40,477 nt of DNA from Candidatus Enterococcus courvalinii. Lineage in GTDB: Bacteria; Bacillota; Bacilli; Lactobacillales; Enterococcaceae. This document shows, piece by piece, positions 28,637-39,425 of the stretch. The number at the start of each line of letters is the position of its first letter. The stretch's first letter is position 1. Where the stretch lies: contig NZ_JAFLWI010000021.1 in NCBI RefSeq assembly GCF_017315945.1, positions 1 to 40,477 of the forward strand, in the 5' to 3' direction. A program made the position numbers and the translations under genes. The notes under the pieces were generated by a model, which made no database searches, was not told the origin of the DNA, and worked only from the letters and a program-made list of their open reading frames with translations.

Positions 28637-29445
28637 GATTGATCCTCCTCATTTTTATCCAATTTTTTTACGCCACCAAAACGACGGTCACGATTTTGAT
28701 AAGAAGCAATTGCTTCCTCTAAATGATTGCCATCAAAATCTGGCCATAATGCTTTTGTAAAATAAAGTTCACTATAAGCAATTTGCCATAACAAGAAATT
28801 ACTGATTCTTTCTTCTCCACTAGTCCGAATGACTAGTTCAGGATCACGAAGTTCCTTTGGTAAGAAACCTGTCATCAAATGATTCGCAATTATTTCTTCG
28901 TCAATTGCTTCAACAGCTAATTCTTGATTACTGATTTCAGTCGCAATCTCTTTCACTGCCGTCACTATTTCTGCTCGACTCCCGTAATTCAATGCGAAAT
29001 TCAACACCATTCCAGTGTTTTCTTTGGTCTGATCGATTGCACGACGCACAGCATCTTGTGTGTGACTTGGCAATACGTTTTCGTAACCCATCACGTGGAC
29101 TTTTACATTTTCCTTGATAAGTTCTGGCACAAACGTATCAAAAAAATCAACAGGCAATTGCATCAAAAAATTGACTTCATCTGTTGGTCGCTTCCAATTT
29201 TCAGTCGAAAATGCATAAAGAGTCAATACTTTCACACCCAGATTTGATGCTACCTTCGTTACTTTTTTTACAGTTTCCATGCCTTCTTTGTGTCCTGCAA
29301 CTCGAGGTAATCGGCGATTTTGTGCCCAACGACCATTTCCATCCATGATGATGGCAATGTGTTGAGGAATCTTTCCCTCAGAGTTAAATTGAAACTCACT
29401 TTTTTCTTGAATATATTTGTTTTTTTGCGGAAAAAAACGTAACAT
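28633..29445 (-). CDS. uppS: Undecaprenyl diphosphate synthase
   Basis: A 270-aa cis-prenyltransferase that makes the C55 lipid carrier for peptidoglycan and other wall polymers from FPP and IPP. It has the substrate-binding IIMDGNGRWA (catalytic Asp at about residue 35), LTLYAFSTENW, and the C-terminal IRTSGEERISNFLLWQ motif. The start MLRFFPQKN at 29445 follows AGGAGGGAAAAGA; a frame back to 29487 runs over that ribosome site. It is coupled to cdsA. Confidence 0.95.
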   Translation of the reverse strand: MLRFFPQKNKYIQEKSEFQFNSEGKIPQHIAIIMDGNGRWAQNRRLPRVAGHKEGMETVKKVTKVASNLGVKVLTLYAFSTENWKRPTDEVNFLMQLPVDFFDTFVPELIKENVKVHVMGYENVLPSHTQDAVRRAIDQTKENTGMVLNFALNYGSRAEIVTAVKEIATEISNQELAVEAIDEEIIANHLMTGFLPKELRDPELVIRTSGEERISNFLLWQIAYSELYFTKALWPDFDGNHLEEAIASYQNRDRRFGGVKKLDKNEEDQS

Positions 29446-29575
29446 TCTTTTCCCTCCTATGCTTAAAATTCCCACTATCCTACACATTATAGCAATATCT
29501 CTTTCTATTTCCTATGAAATCTTGGCTTTTTCCAAAAAATTTGTTTGTTTTTTTGAAAATTTTTAAGTTTCCATC

Positions 29576-29617
29576 AAAAAAGGAGTAGCAAAACCAAGAT
29601 TGATTTTGCTACTCCTT
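29576..29617 (-). terminator. Terminator after frr
   Basis: AAGGAGTAGCAAAA pairs perfectly with its complement across a ten-base loop, followed by TTTTTTGATGG on the minus strand. Confidence 0.92.
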
Positions 29618-29635
29618 ATGAAAAAACTTGGAAGA

Positions 29636-30193
29636 CTAAACTTCTAATAATTCTTTTTCTTTTTCGCCAGCAATTTTATCTAGTTCTTTAATGCTGTCAT
29701 CAGTCAACGCTTGAACATCTTTTTCTAGTCCGCGCAAGTCATCTTCCGTAATGTCACCATTTTTTTGTTGTTTTTTGTAGGCATCCATTGCATCACGACG
29801 AATATTACGAATAGCGATTTTTGCATTTTCTGCTTCTTTTTTAACATCTTTCGCTAATTCTTTACGACGTTCTTCCGTTAATTGTGGGATAACTAAACGA
29901 ATAACATTTCCATCATTCGTTGGGCTGATACCAATGTCACTTGCCATGATTGCCTTCTCTACATCTTGAAGAATACTTTTATCAAAAGGCGTGATCATCA
30001 ATACACGAGCTTCTGGAATTTGGATTGATGCCATTTGGTTCAAAGGTGTTGGTGCACCGTAGTAATTAACTGTGATTCGGTCTAATAAACTTGCATTCGC
30101 ACGCCCAGCACGGATTTGTCCAAGTTCACGTTGTAAACTTTGTGCTGCTTTTTCCATTTTCTCTTTTGCTTCTGCCATAATTGCATCTGCCAT
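29636..30193 (-). CDS. frr: Ribosome recycling factor
   Basis: A 185-aa factor that, with EF-G, splits the post-termination ribosome. The conserved [11 protein letters not shown] (about residues 29-39), [15 protein letters not shown], and [15 protein letters not shown] (about 108-122) blocks are all present. It lies two bases after pyrH behind an AAGGGGGAA site and is co-transcribed with it. Confidence 0.96.
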   Translation of the reverse strand: MADAIMAEAKEKMEKAAQSLQRELGQIRAGRANASLLDRITVNYYGAPTPLNQMASIQIPEARVLMITPFDKSILQDVEKAIMASDIGISPTNDGNVIRLVIPQLTEERRKELAKDVKKEAENAKIAIRNIRRDAMDAYKKQQKNGDITEDDLRGLEKDVQALTDDSIKELDKIAGEKEKELLEV

Positions 30194-30195
30194 TT

Positions 30196-31002
<807 letters not shown>

Positions 31003-31004
31003 CT

Positions 31005-31037
31005 AAAAAAAGGGAGCGCACAATAGTGTGCGTTCCC
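31005..31037 (-). terminator. Terminator of tsf
   Basis: GGGAACGCACA and TGTGCGCTCCC (one G-T-type mismatch) close a four-base loop, followed by TTTTTTTAGG on the minus strand. Confidence 0.92.
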
Positions 31038-31057
31038 ATCTGTTTCATTCAACAGAA

Positions 31058-31939
31058 TTATTTTTTCACTTGGCTCATAACTTCTTCTACAAAGTTATCT
31101 TCACGTTTTTCGATTCCTTCGCCAACTTCAAAGCGAACAAATGATTTAACAGTTGCGCCTTTAGAAGCTACGAATTTTTCAACAGTCATATCAGGATCTT
31201 TAACGAAAGGTTGGTCAACCAAAGCGATTTCTGCTTTGAATTTCTTCAAGCGACCTTCCACCATTTTGTCAACGATGTTAGCAGGTTTCCCTTCGTTTAA
31301 TGCTTGTTCAGTTAGAACAGTTCTTTCATGTTCTAATTCTTCAGCAGGGATTTGTGATTCATTTACATAACGAGGGTTGATAGCAGCAACGTGCATAGCA
31401 ACGTCACGAGCAACTGAATCGTCAGTTGTACCATCTACAACTGTCAATACAGCAATACGTCCGCCCATGTGTAAGTAGCCACCAAATGCAGCGTTATCTT
31501 CTTTTTCAACTACTTCAAAACGACGGAAGCTGATTTTTTCACCGATAACTTGTGTTGCTTCGATTAATTCAGATTCGATTGTACCTTTTTCAGTTTTGAT
31601 TTGCATTGCAGCTTCCATGTCAGCTGGTTTGTTTTCAGCAACCAATTCTGCAATTTCTTTTACTAAATCTTGGAACATTTCGTTTTTAGAAACGAAGTCA
31701 GTTTCTGAGTTAACTTCAACGATTGCTGCAGTGTTACCTTTAACAGCAACTGCTGCTAAACCTTCAGCTGCAATACGATCATTTTTCTTAGCTGCTTTAG
31801 CCATTCCTTTTTCACGTAAAAGATCAACTGCTTTTTCAATGTCGCCTTCTACTTCTACTAATGCTTTTTTCGCATCCATCATACCTACGCCAGTCATGTC
31901 GCGTAGTTCTTTTACCATTTTAGCTGTAACGTCTGCCAT
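31058..31939 (-). CDS. tsf: Elongation factor Ts
   Basis: A 293-aa nucleotide exchange factor for EF-Tu. It has the N-terminal UBA-like region with [14 protein letters not shown] (residues about 15-28), the EF-Tu contact region around [14 protein letters not shown], and two core subdomains. Length is standard. It follows rpsB with a strong terminator in the 99-bp gap. Confidence 0.96.
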   Translation of the reverse strand: MADVTAKMVKELRDMTGVGMMDAKKALVEVEGDIEKAVDLLREKGMAKAAKKNDRIAAEGLAAVAVKGNTAAIVEVNSETDFVSKNEMFQDLVKEIAELVAENKPADMEAAMQIKTEKGTIESELIEATQVIGEKISFRRFEVVEKEDNAAFGGYLHMGGRIAVLTVVDGTTDDSVARDVAMHVAAINPRYVNESQIPAEELEHERTVLTEQALNEGKPANIVDKMVEGRLKKFKAEIALVDQPFVKDPDMTVEKFVASKGATVKSFVRFEVGEGIEKREDNFVEEVMSQVKK

Positions 31940-31969
31940 TTTATAGTCCTCCTAGTAGTGTTTTTCTTT

Positions 31970-32024
31970 AAAAAAAGCTGTTTCAAAGGAGAGTGAGGCT
32001 TGTCGCCTAGCCTTTGAAACAGCT
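31970..32024 (-). terminator. Intercistronic terminator between rpsB and tsf
   Basis: AGCTGTTTCAAAGG pairs perfectly with CCTTTGAAACAGCT, followed by TTTTTTTAAAG on the minus strand. It probably lets through only part of the rpsB transcripts, so that S2 exceeds EF-Ts message, unless tsf has its own promoter. Confidence 0.9.
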
Positions 32025-32038
32025 CCATCATTCAAAAA

Positions 32039-32821
32039 TTATTCTGCTGAAGAGTTGTCGCCTTCAACAACATCAACGATTTCTTCGATTGATGTTGCAT
32101 TGTTTTCTGCTACAAAATCTTCTTCAACCACTTGGTCTTCACCTTGGTTTCCTTCGATAAATGCATCAGCCATTTTTGAAGTGATCAATTTAACGGCACG
32201 AATTGCATCGTCATTTGAAGGGATTACTACGTCGATTTCATCTGGATCGCAGTTTGTATCAACCATAGCTACGATTGGGATATTTAATTTATGAGCTTCT
32301 TGAACAGCAATACGTTCTTTACGAGGATCAACGATGTACATTACATCTGGGATTCTTGGCATATCAGCGATACCACCTAAGAATTTTTCAAGACGTTCGC
32401 GTTCTTTATTCAAACCAGCAACTTCTTTTTTAGGTAGAACTTCAAAAGTTCCATCAGCTTCCATTGCATTGATTTGTTTCAAACGGCTAATACGTTTTTG
32501 GATTGTATCCCAGTTAGTCAATGTTCCACCTAACCAACGGTGGTTTACAAAGTATTGACCTGCACGAGTTGCTTCTTCTTTGATTGCTTCTTGTGCTTGT
32601 TTTTTAGTACCTACGAATAATGCTACGCCACCTTCTTCAGCAACGTTTTTCATGTAATCATAAGCTGCATCTACCAATTTAACTGTTTTTTGTAAGTCAA
32701 TGATGTAGATACCGTTTCTTTCTGTGAAGATATATTTCTTCATTTTTGGGTTCCAGCGACGTGTTTGGTGACCAAAGTGTACGCCGGCTTCTAGTAATTG
32801 TTTCATAGAAATTACTGCCAT
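32039..32821 (-). CDS. rpsB: 30S ribosomal protein S2
   Basis: A 260-aa ribosomal protein. It begins [25 protein letters not shown]-like sequence (HFGHQ at about residues 15-19), has the [12 protein letters not shown] block, and the conserved [12 protein letters not shown] segment (about 92-103). The C-terminus is an acidic tail ([11 protein letters not shown] onwards). It has a strong promoter and a structured leader. Confidence 0.97.
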   Translation of the reverse strand: MAVISMKQLLEAGVHFGHQTRRWNPKMKKYIFTERNGIYIIDLQKTVKLVDAAYDYMKNVAEEGGVALFVGTKKQAQEAIKEEATRAGQYFVNHRWLGGTLTNWDTIQKRISRLKQINAMEADGTFEVLPKKEVAGLNKERERLEKFLGGIADMPRIPDVMYIVDPRKERIAVQEAHKLNIPIVAMVDTNCDPDEIDVVIPSNDDAIRAVKLITSKMADAFIEGNQGEDQVVEEDFVAENNATSIEEIVDVVEGDNSSAE

Positions 32822-32824
32822 TTT

Positions 32825-32950
32825 ATGTTTCCTCCAATTAGGTTTTTTATTTTCCTCTTCTTGTCTTCAAACTTGCCAGCAAACTTTTACAAGCACCTAC
32901 TGACAATCCAACAAAAATGTGGATTTATTGATGCAAAAAGCATCCTTAGT
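32825..32950 (-). ncRNA. Structured rpsB leader (Lacto-rpsB-like)
   Basis: About 125 nt of leader between the promoter and rpsB contains GATGC/GCATC (32932-32946) and AATCCA/TGGATT hairpins and a long unstructured run before the ribosome site. A conserved leader motif named Lacto-rpsB has been described upstream of rpsB in Lactobacillales and is thought to bind S2 for feedback control. I assign this by position and hairpins, not by a covariance match. Confidence 0.5.
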
Positions 32951-32951
32951 T

Positions 32952-32980
32952 ATTATACAGATAAAGTTTATCCATAGCAA
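32952..32980 (-). promoter_or_regulatory. Promoter of rpsB
   Basis: TTGCTA (32975-32980), a 17-base spacer and a perfect TATAAT (32952-32957) on the minus strand. Confidence 0.82.
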
Positions 32981-33073
32981 TAAGAAAAAGAGTTTTCTGC
33001 TCAACATTCATTAGTTTAACGGAATCGTTTGATTTTTTCAAGTAAAATTCTTATTTTCACTTGAATTTTCTAC

Positions 33074-33143
33074 TATAATTTCTTCTTTAACTCTTTCGAT
33101 TTAAAAAAAGCGGGTGGGCAATCCTACCTTTTTTTGTTATGAT
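33074..33143 (+). promoter_or_regulatory. argR promoter region with internal hairpin
   Basis: Two candidate -10 boxes precede argR: TATAAT (33074-33079) and TATGAT with an upstream TG (33138-33143). Between them, 33103-33135 is a run of seven As, a GC-rich inner stem (GGT.GG with CC.ACC) and seven Ts, which has the form of an intrinsic terminator. A transcript from the first promoter would have to pass it; the second promoter lies after it. Confidence 0.5.
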
Positions 33144-33174
33144 ACGAATGAAATCTTTTGTAAAGGAGAAAACG

Positions 33175-33645
33175 ATGCGAAAAGCCGACCGACATTTATT
33201 GATTAAACAAATTATTGAAGAGTTTCCCATTCGGACACAAGAAGATTTATTAACGAGATTAGGTGACTATCAGGTAACTGCAACGCAAGCAACGATTTCT
33301 CGCGATATTCGCGATTTGAAAATCGTCAAGGCACCTGATGCTGATGGTCTTTCCCGTTTTGTTTTATTTCATGGTGAAGACGATGACGAAACAAAAAATG
33401 AAGAAGAACAACGTTTAATTCGTATGATTGAAGAAATCGTACTAAAAGTCGAACGTGTCCACTTTTTGACAATCATCGGTACCTTACCAGACAATGCGCA
33501 TTTATTTGCTTCCATTTTAGATGATATCAAGCCACCACACATGCTTAGCACCATTGCTGGATTTGATACAGTCATCGTACTTTCTGAATCAGAAGAAGAC
33601 GCAAAGAAAATCGAATTCTATTTTAAAAAACATTTATTACATTGA
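33175..33645 (+). CDS. argR: ArgR family arginine-responsive regulator
   Basis: A 156-aa regulator of the ArgR/AhrC family. The N-terminal winged helix has the recognition segment QATISRDIRDLK (residues 38-49). The C-terminal oligomerisation/arginine-binding domain includes GTLPDNAHLFASILDD and the segment TIAGFDT (126-132); the usual motif is AGDDT, so one of the two aspartates that contact arginine is Phe130. The start at 33175 follows AAAGGAGAAAACG. It is convergent with argS and sits near arcABC, so control of arginine catabolism or biosynthesis is likely. The Asp loss could change arginine sensing or require a second ArgR-type partner, as known in some lactic acid bacteria with paired regulators. 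Confidence 0.88.
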   Translation: MRKADRHLLIKQIIEEFPIRTQEDLLTRLGDYQVTATQATISRDIRDLKIVKAPDADGLSRFVLFHGEDDDETKNEEEQRLIRMIEEIVLKVERVHFLTIIGTLPDNAHLFASILDDIKPPHMLSTIAGFDTVIVLSESEEDAKKIEFYFKKHLLH

Positions 33646-33650
33646 TAATC

Positions 33651-33700
33651 AAAAAAGCAACAGACTTCAAACTTTACATTTGAGTCTGTTGCTTTTTATT
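33651..33700. terminator. Bidirectional terminator, argR and argS
   Basis: AAAAAGCAACAGACT pairs with AGTCTGTTGCTTTTT, flanked by A-tracts and T-tracts. It serves both convergent genes. Confidence 0.92.
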
Positions 33701-33731
33701 TTTGTTTTCGATTCTAAGAAATATGTTTCAA

Positions 33732-35423
33732 TTACATTTTATCTGGTGCATGTAAGCCAAGTAAACGTAAATCTTCTTTCAATAGAACAGCTACTGCATA
33801 AACTAGTGCTAGACGAGATTCTTTTTGACCATCATCAGCCAAAATCTTTGTATGCGCATAGTACTTGTTAAATGCTTGAGCTAATTTGATTGCATGTTTT
33901 GCAATAATTGAAGGTTCATATTTTTCACCAGCAGATAAAACAGTTTCTGGATATTTTTGAACCAACTTGATTACTTCCCAGCTACTTTCATCATTTAATG
34001 AATAATGTGTATCAGCTGATGGAACAAAGTTTGCTTTTTCGAGCAAGCTCATTGCACGAGCATGTGTGTATTGAACGTAAGGTCCTGTTTCACCTTCGAA
34101 ACGTACAACCTCTTCTAAGTTGAAGTCAAATGTATTCAAACGATCATTTTTCAAATCATGGAAAATTACTGCACCAACCCCAACTTGTTTGGCAACAATG
34201 TCTTTGTTTTCCAAGTCTGGATTTTTTTCACTGATTTGTTCTTTTGCAGAATCGATTGCTTCATTCAAGACTTCTTCAAGTAAGACAATTTTGCCTTTAC
34301 GTGTGGATAATTTTTTGCCACCTTGGGTAATCAATCCAAATGGAATGTGATGCATTTCATCTGACCAATCAAAACCAAGTTCTTTCAAGACAGCTTTTAA
34401 TTGTTTGAAGTGGTAGCTTTGTTCATTCCCAACAACGTATAGAGATTGTGCAAAATCATACGTACGTTTGCGGTAAAGTGCCGCAGCCAAATCACGAGTG
34501 ATATAAAGTGTTGCACCATCTGATTTTTTGATTAAGGCAGGATTTAAATCATAAGCAGTTAAATCAACGATTTCTGCACCCTTGTCTTCTTTTAATAAAT
34601 GTTTTTCTTCTAAAAGCTCTACGACTTCATCCATTTTGTCGTTATAGAATGCTTCACCATTCAATGAATCAAAACGAACTTCTAGCAAATCATAGATTTT
34701 ATTGAATTCTTTCATTGATTCATCGCGGAACCATTGCCATAATTCAATAGCTTCTGCGTCGCCTTCTTCTAAACGTTTGAACCATGAACGTGCTTCATCA
34801 TTTAATTCTGGCTCAGTTTCAGCTACTTCATGGAATTTCACGTAAAGACGCAATAATTCATTGATTGGCTCAGCTTTAACTGCTTCTTCTGCACCCCACT
34901 TTTTATAGGCAACGATCAATTTACCAAATTGAGTTCCCCAGTCACCTAAGTGATTGATCCGAATGGGTTGATACCCAATTTTTTCTAAAATAAACCCAAT
35001 TGAGTTTCCAATAACTGTTGAACGTAGATGTCCCATTGAGATTGGTTTGGCAATATTTGGTGAGGACATATCGATTGGTACTGTACCTTGATTGCCAATT
35101 GTGCTATCGCCATAATGTACTTGTTGTTCCACTACTGCTTCAAGTACAGCTTGACTGATTGCTTCTTTGTTCATAAAGAAGTTTAAATAAGGTCCAACAA
35201 CTTCAATTTTTTCAAAGTTTTCTGGTGCAATTTTTTCAGCTAAATCTGCTGCAATCTGCTGTGGTGCTTTGCGATAGATTTTTGCTAATGAAAAAGCTGG
35301 AAAAGCGACATCCCCATGATCAGCTGATTTTGGATTTTCTAATAATTGTTGTACTTGTTCAAGTGTCAAGTCGTCTTTCACTACATCATAAACGGCTTTT
35401 GCGACTAAGTCTTTGTTATTCAT
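33732..35423 (-). CDS. argS: Arginyl-tRNA synthetase
   Basis: A 563-aa class I synthetase charging tRNA-Arg. The N-terminal Add1 domain (1-110) is followed by the HIGH-like motif in [16 protein letters not shown] (about residues 120-135), the Rossmann domain, a KMSK-equivalent KKLSTRKGK (around 345-355) and a C-terminal alpha-helical anticodon-binding domain ending LHAPDKM. ArgRS often lacks a standard KMSK lysine pattern. ATG follows AGGAGGAACTTAG. It is controlled by a T-box leader. Confidence 0.95.
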   Translation of the reverse strand: MNNKDLVAKAVYDVVKDDLTLEQVQQLLENPKSADHGDVAFPAFSLAKIYRKAPQQIAADLAEKIAPENFEKIEVVGPYLNFFMNKEAISQAVLEAVVEQQVHYGDSTIGNQGTVPIDMSSPNIAKPISMGHLRSTVIGNSIGFILEKIGYQPIRINHLGDWGTQFGKLIVAYKKWGAEEAVKAEPINELLRLYVKFHEVAETEPELNDEARSWFKRLEEGDAEAIELWQWFRDESMKEFNKIYDLLEVRFDSLNGEAFYNDKMDEVVELLEEKHLLKEDKGAEIVDLTAYDLNPALIKKSDGATLYITRDLAAALYRKRTYDFAQSLYVVGNEQSYHFKQLKAVLKELGFDWSDEMHHIPFGLITQGGKKLSTRKGKIVLLEEVLNEAIDSAKEQISEKNPDLENKDIVAKQVGVGAVIFHDLKNDRLNTFDFNLEEVVRFEGETGPYVQYTHARAMSLLEKANFVPSADTHYSLNDESSWEVIKLVQKYPETVLSAGEKYEPSIIAKHAIKLAQAFNKYYAHTKILADDGQKESRLALVYAVAVLLKEDLRLLGLHAPDKM

Positions 35424-35463
35424 CTAAGTTCCTCCTAAATTTCCCATGATTGTTGAAGACAAT

Positions 35464-35726
35464 AAAAAAAGTCTCTAGCAATCACAATTACTGTGTTTGC
35501 TAGAGACGAGATTACCCGCGGTACCACTCCAGTTGTCTTATCCATTAAGACCTACTCAATCTGCTATCGGTAGATGACCGTCCGCTTTGATTAACACAAA
35601 GACGGAAATTCTCCAAGTGCGCTTCGTTGTGTTTTCTTCATTCGGCTCCCACCAATCACCCGAACTCGCTCAGCAAGAATCAGCACAAGTACTCTCTTGT
35701 TCAACAAATCATAAAAGTATTAAACT
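35464..35726 (-). promoter_or_regulatory. T-box riboswitch upstream of argS
   Basis: The minus-strand leader has a T-box sequence GAGTGGTACCGCGG (near 35517-35530), a terminator with stem GTCTCTAGCAA/TTGCTAGAGAC followed by TTTTTTT (35464-35508), and an upstream Stem I region beginning near GAGAGTACTTGTGC. Uncharged tRNA-Arg would pair with the T-box and favour the antiterminator, raising argS expression. CGA or CGC triplets near 35623-35632 are candidate specifier codons; I could not fix which one by hand folding. An extended -10 promoter (TGCTATAAT, about 35735-35743) precedes it. Confidence 0.9.
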
Positions 35727-35772
35727 GCTTTGAATTATAGCAGAAAAAAACATTTCTGGCTAGCTCCTTTAT

Positions 35773-35820
35773 AAAAAAACTGCCCAGATGGTCTAAAGGA
35801 GAAGAAACTCCACCTGGGCA
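35773..35820 (-). terminator. Terminator of the arc operon
   Basis: TGCCCAGGTGG pairs with CCATCTGGGCA (one G-T pair) around a longer loop containing GGAG/CTCC-type pairing, followed by TTTTTTTATAAAGG on the minus strand. It lies 45 bp beyond arcC. Confidence 0.88.
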
Positions 35821-35864
35821 AGAATAGCTATAAATCATTTCGTTTACACGAAAGACTTAACAAA

Positions 35865-36812
35865 TTAATCAGCAACAACAATCGTTCCTTCTTCAGATGC
35901 CAATAAGTTTTCAATGTTTTCTAAAGAAGTGATGATTGCTTTTGCTTTTGGTCGAGCTTCTACAAATTGAATAGCTGCTTCAACTTTTGGCAGCATGCTA
36001 CCAGGAGCAAATTGGTCTTCACTGATATATTGTTTCATTTCTGAAATAGTCACAGTTTCCAATTTCTTTTGATCAGGTTTTTGATAGTTGACATAAACAT
36101 TATCCACGCCAGTTAAAACAATCAATAAATCAGCATCAATGATTTCTGCCAATTTTTCTGAAGCAAAGTCTTTATCAATTACTGCTTCACGGCCTTCTAA
36201 GCCTGTTGCTGTTTCAACTACTGGAATACCACCACCACCAACAGAAACAGTAACTACACCTTGATCAACCAACGCTTCAATTACACGTGCTTCTTTGATT
36301 GAAATTGGTTTTGGTGAAGCAACTACTTTACGCCAGCCACGACCAGCATCCTCTTTAAACGTCACATTTGAATCTGCTTTCATTTGTGCAGTAGCTTCTT
36401 CTTCTGAATAGAACGGACCAATTGGTTTTGTTGGATTTTTGAAAGAAGGATCGTTTTCATCTACAATAACTTGTGTGACTAATGAAACGACATCTTTGTC
36501 AATACCTTTTTGTTTCAACACTTCACCCATTGCATTTTGTAACCAATAGCCAATAGAACCTTCAGTCATTGCAACACAAGTATCTAATGGCATTGCTGGT
36601 GTTTTCTCTGAATCAGCTGCTTGTTGTTGAATCAATAAATTACCAACTTGTGGTCCATTTCCATGAGAAATGATCAACTCGTCGCCTTGTTCAATAAATT
36701 TTACTAAGTATTTTGCCGTTTCCATCAATGCTTCTTGCTGTGCTTTTGCACTTGCATCTGTTGATAAAATTGCGTTACCGCCTAAAGCGACAACAACTTT
36801 TCGATTTGCCAT
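35865..36812 (-). CDS. arcC: Carbamate kinase
   Basis: A 315-aa cytosolic enzyme that transfers phosphate from carbamoyl phosphate to ADP, giving ATP, ammonia and CO2, the last step of the arginine deiminase pathway. It begins [15 protein letters not shown], and has [16 protein letters not shown], the substrate-binding [11 protein letters not shown] and [10 protein letters not shown], and the late [10 protein letters not shown]. The start at 36812 is set by the AAAGGG ribosome site; a frame to 36836 runs over it. A perfect 14-bp hairpin separates it from arcB. Confidence 0.96.
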   Translation of the reverse strand: MANRKVVVALGGNAILSTDASAKAQQEALMETAKYLVKFIEQGDELIISHGNGPQVGNLLIQQQAADSEKTPAMPLDTCVAMTEGSIGYWLQNAMGEVLKQKGIDKDVVSLVTQVIVDENDPSFKNPTKPIGPFYSEEEATAQMKADSNVTFKEDAGRGWRKVVASPKPISIKEARVIEALVDQGVVTVSVGGGGIPVVETATGLEGREAVIDKDFASEKLAEIIDADLLIVLTGVDNVYVNYQKPDQKKLETVTISEMKQYISEDQFAPGSMLPKVEAAIQFVEARPKAKAIITSLENIENLLASEEGTIVVAD

Positions 36813-36848
36813 ATTATTCGCCCTTTCTTCAGACAATGTTAATCAATG

Positions 36849-36892
36849 ACAAAACGAGGCAGCAAGCACTCGCGTCCTCTGCCTCGTTTTGT
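36849..36892. terminator. Perfect 14-bp hairpin between arcB and arcC
   Basis: ACAAAACGAGGCAG pairs exactly with CTGCCTCGTTTTGT. The following minus-strand bases contain TTTTG but no long T-run, so it is likely an attenuating terminator or an mRNA processing/stability hairpin that tunes arcC relative to arcB. Confidence 0.65.
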
Positions 36893-36913
36893 ACATGAGA
36901 TGAATGTGGTTTA

Positions 36914-37933
36914 TTAAACGCGAGGGATAAATAAGTTGCCTAATGTTGCAGCCATAATTGCTTTGATTGAGTGCATACGGTTTTCAGCTTGTTCAAATTG
37001 ACGTGCATATTTACTGCGGAAGACTTCATCCGTTACTTCCATTTCAGTAATACCGAAGCGTTCTTTCATTTGTTCACCGTAAACAGTGTTTGTGTCATGG
37101 AATGCTGGTAAGCAATGCAAGAAAATCAAGCGATCTGTGTTATGTGTTTTTTCAACCATTTCCATGTTGATTTGGTAAGGTTTCAACAATTTGATACGTT
37201 CTTCAAATTTGTCTTCTTCACCCATTGATACCCATACATCTGAATAAAGTACGTCAACGCCGTCAACACCTTTATCAACATCGTCAGTAATCATTAGTTT
37301 TGCACCTGATTTAGCTGCAAAGCCTTCTGCTAATTTCACGATTTCTTCTTCTGGTTGTAATTCTTTTGGTGCAACGATACGCATGTTTGTTCCTAAAATA
37401 GCACCAGTAACTAATAATGAGTTCGCCATGTTGTTACGGCCATCACCACAGTAAGCAACAGTGATTCCTTCAACTTTTCCAAAGTTTTCTTGGATTGTTA
37501 AGAAGTCGGCGATCATTTGAGTTGGATGCCATTCGTCAGTTAAACCATTCCAAACTGGAACGCCTGAGAATTCAGCAAGTTCTTCAACCATTTTTTGACT
37601 GAAGCCACGGAATTCAATTCCGTCAAACATACTACCCAATACTTTAGCTGTATCTTCTGTTGATTCTTTTTTACCTAATTGGATATCATTTGCGCCTAAG
37701 TATTCTGGATGAGCACCTAAGTCAACAGCGGCAGTTGTAAATGCTGCACGTGTACGTGTAGAAGTTTTTTCAAATAATAAAGCAATGTTTTTACCTTCTA
37801 AGTAATGATGTGGAATGCCACGTTTTTTCAAATCTTTTAAATGTTGAGAGAAATCAATCAAATATTGTAACTCTTCTTTCGTAAAATCTTTTTCTGCTAA
37901 TAAGCTTCTTCCTTGAAATACTGATTCTTTCAT
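36914..37933 (-). CDS. arcB: Ornithine carbamoyltransferase, catabolic
   Basis: A 339-aa enzyme that phosphorolyses citrulline to ornithine and carbamoyl phosphate in the arginine deiminase pathway. It has the carbamoyl-phosphate STRTR motif (residues 58-62), the WHPTQ segment (about 139-143) and HCLPAF near 274-279. Its location between arcA and arcC and its length favour the catabolic form. RBS AAAGGAG lies upstream; 111 bp separate it from arcA. Confidence 0.95.
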   Translation of the reverse strand: MKESVFQGRSLLAEKDFTKEELQYLIDFSQHLKDLKKRGIPHHYLEGKNIALLFEKTSTRTRAAFTTAAVDLGAHPEYLGANDIQLGKKESTEDTAKVLGSMFDGIEFRGFSQKMVEELAEFSGVPVWNGLTDEWHPTQMIADFLTIQENFGKVEGITVAYCGDGRNNMANSLLVTGAILGTNMRIVAPKELQPEEEIVKLAEGFAAKSGAKLMITDDVDKGVDGVDVLYSDVWVSMGEEDKFEERIKLLKPYQINMEMVEKTHNTDRLIFLHCLPAFHDTNTVYGEQMKERFGITEMEVTDEVFRSKYARQFEQAENRMHSIKAIMAATLGNLFIPRV

Positions 37934-38001
37934 AATAAAACATTCTCCTTTAGTTTGTTTTTATAATTTAAGACGGAATTTCATTGATTTAAGAGGAAAT
38001 C

Positions 38002-38033
38002 CCAGCGACAGCTGACAGTAGGACCATCGCTGG
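38002..38033. repeat. Intercistronic inverted repeat between arcA and arcB
   Basis: CCAGCGA and TCGCTGG form a 7-bp stem with an internal loop of about 18 bases and no T-run. Likely an mRNA stability or processing element. Confidence 0.5.
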
Positions 38034-38044
38034 AATACTCAAAC

Positions 38045-39274
38045 TTATTTCAAGTCTTCACGTACAAGTGGTTGGCTCATGCAACGTGGACCACCACGAC
38101 CACGAGACAATTCACTTGAATTGATTTCCAACACTTTGATACCGTAGCTTCTTAGTAATTCATTTGACACATAGTTACGGTTATAAGTGACAACCACACC
38201 TGGTGCAATAGCTAAAGTATTTGAGCCATCATTCCATTGTTCACGTGGTGCAACGATTGCATCCCCATTACCAGTTGGAATCAAGACTAAATCATCTAAT
38301 CCTAAAGCATCTTTCAATGTTGCATGTAGATCATCTGAATGCGTGATCTTGATGTCATCACCATCTGGAACAATTGTATAGACATCGATTTTTCCGTTTT
38401 TGCTTTGAATTGCTGGATGGATCGTAAATTTATCATAGTCAACCATAGTAAATACTGTATCCAAGTGCATCATAGCACGATTATTAGGAATCTTGATTGC
38501 TAAAACTTTTTCAAATCCTGAGTTTTTAGCGAACAAACGACGTGCCATTGTTTCTAAAGCTTTTGCATTGGTTCTTTGTGAGATCCCTACTGCGACAACT
38601 TTGTCACTTAAGACGAGTTCATCTCCACCTTCAATATGTTCAGTAGTATCACGATCTAACCAAACTTCAACGCCTTTATTCGCAAAACGTGGATGATGAT
38701 TCAAAATATACTCAGTGAACATTGATTCGCGACGACGTGCTTCGAAAGTCATACGGTTGACAGTCATCCCATTTCCGATTGATGCGGAAGGGTCTCTTGT
38801 AAAGTATAGGTTTGGCATTGGATCCATGTAGAATGGATATTCATCGTCTGCTGACAAGTCGTACAAGCTGTTTGAACGAACTTCAATGTCCTTTGTACGA
38901 ACACCTGCCATAATTTTATCTACCATTTCTTGTGTTTCCATTGATAGAAGGAACTCATGAAGACCATCTCTCACAGCATTTGATGCAATGTGCGATTCGT
39001 CTAACATTTTGTTTAGGAATTGCTCTTTCACATTACCTGCATCAATTGCTTCTGCAGCGAGTTTTTCTAAATAAAGTGTTTCAACGCCTTCATTTTGTAA
39101 CGTCTTAGCAAATAAGTCATGTTCCTCTTGAGCAATTGGAAGATATGGAATGTCATCAAATAATAGACGATCCATAATATCTGGTGTTAAGTTTTCAACT
39201 TCCTGTCCAGGCCGTTTTAATAAAACGGTTTTTAACTTCCCTATTTCAGAGAAAACGTGAATTGGTTTATCCAT
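38045..39274 (-). CDS. arcA: Arginine deiminase
   Basis: A 409-aa guanidino-modifying enzyme that hydrolyses arginine to citrulline and ammonia. The catalytic cysteine lies in [13 protein letters not shown] (C398), the active-site [12 protein letters not shown] is near 160-171, and [11 protein letters not shown] holds the active-site histidine and aspartate region (about 269-279). ATG follows GAAGGAGGCAAC. It is the first gene of arcABC, and the region upstream holds a near-consensus cre site, ARG-box-like half-sites and the divergent ArcR-type gene. Confidence 0.97.
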   Translation of the reverse strand: MDKPIHVFSEIGKLKTVLLKRPGQEVENLTPDIMDRLLFDDIPYLPIAQEEHDLFAKTLQNEGVETLYLEKLAAEAIDAGNVKEQFLNKMLDESHIASNAVRDGLHEFLLSMETQEMVDKIMAGVRTKDIEVRSNSLYDLSADDEYPFYMDPMPNLYFTRDPSASIGNGMTVNRMTFEARRRESMFTEYILNHHPRFANKGVEVWLDRDTTEHIEGGDELVLSDKVVAVGISQRTNAKALETMARRLFAKNSGFEKVLAIKIPNNRAMMHLDTVFTMVDYDKFTIHPAIQSKNGKIDVYTIVPDGDDIKITHSDDLHATLKDALGLDDLVLIPTGNGDAIVAPREQWNDGSNTLAIAPGVVVTYNRNYVSNELLRSYGIKVLEINSSELSRGRGGPRCMSQPLVREDLK

Positions 39275-39323
39275 GTTGTGTTGCCTCCTTCGTTTTGATT
39301 ACATGTATAGAATACCGTCATTT

Positions 39324-39337
39324 TGTAACCCTTTTCA
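39324..39337 (-). promoter_or_regulatory. Candidate cre site for arcABC
   Basis: The minus strand reads TGAAAAGGGTTACA, one mismatch from the CcpA consensus TGWAANCGNTNWCA. It lies about 50-65 bp before arcA. Catabolite repression of arc operons by CcpA is known in related bacteria. I see no clear -35/-10 pair in the surrounding 100 bp. Confidence 0.55.
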
Positions 39338-39425
39338 TAATTTCTTTGCATTTAAAATGAGAGATCCTTCACGTTAATATTCCGTTATTAAATAATTAAA
39401 CGTTTTTCTTCATTTTATTAAGTTT

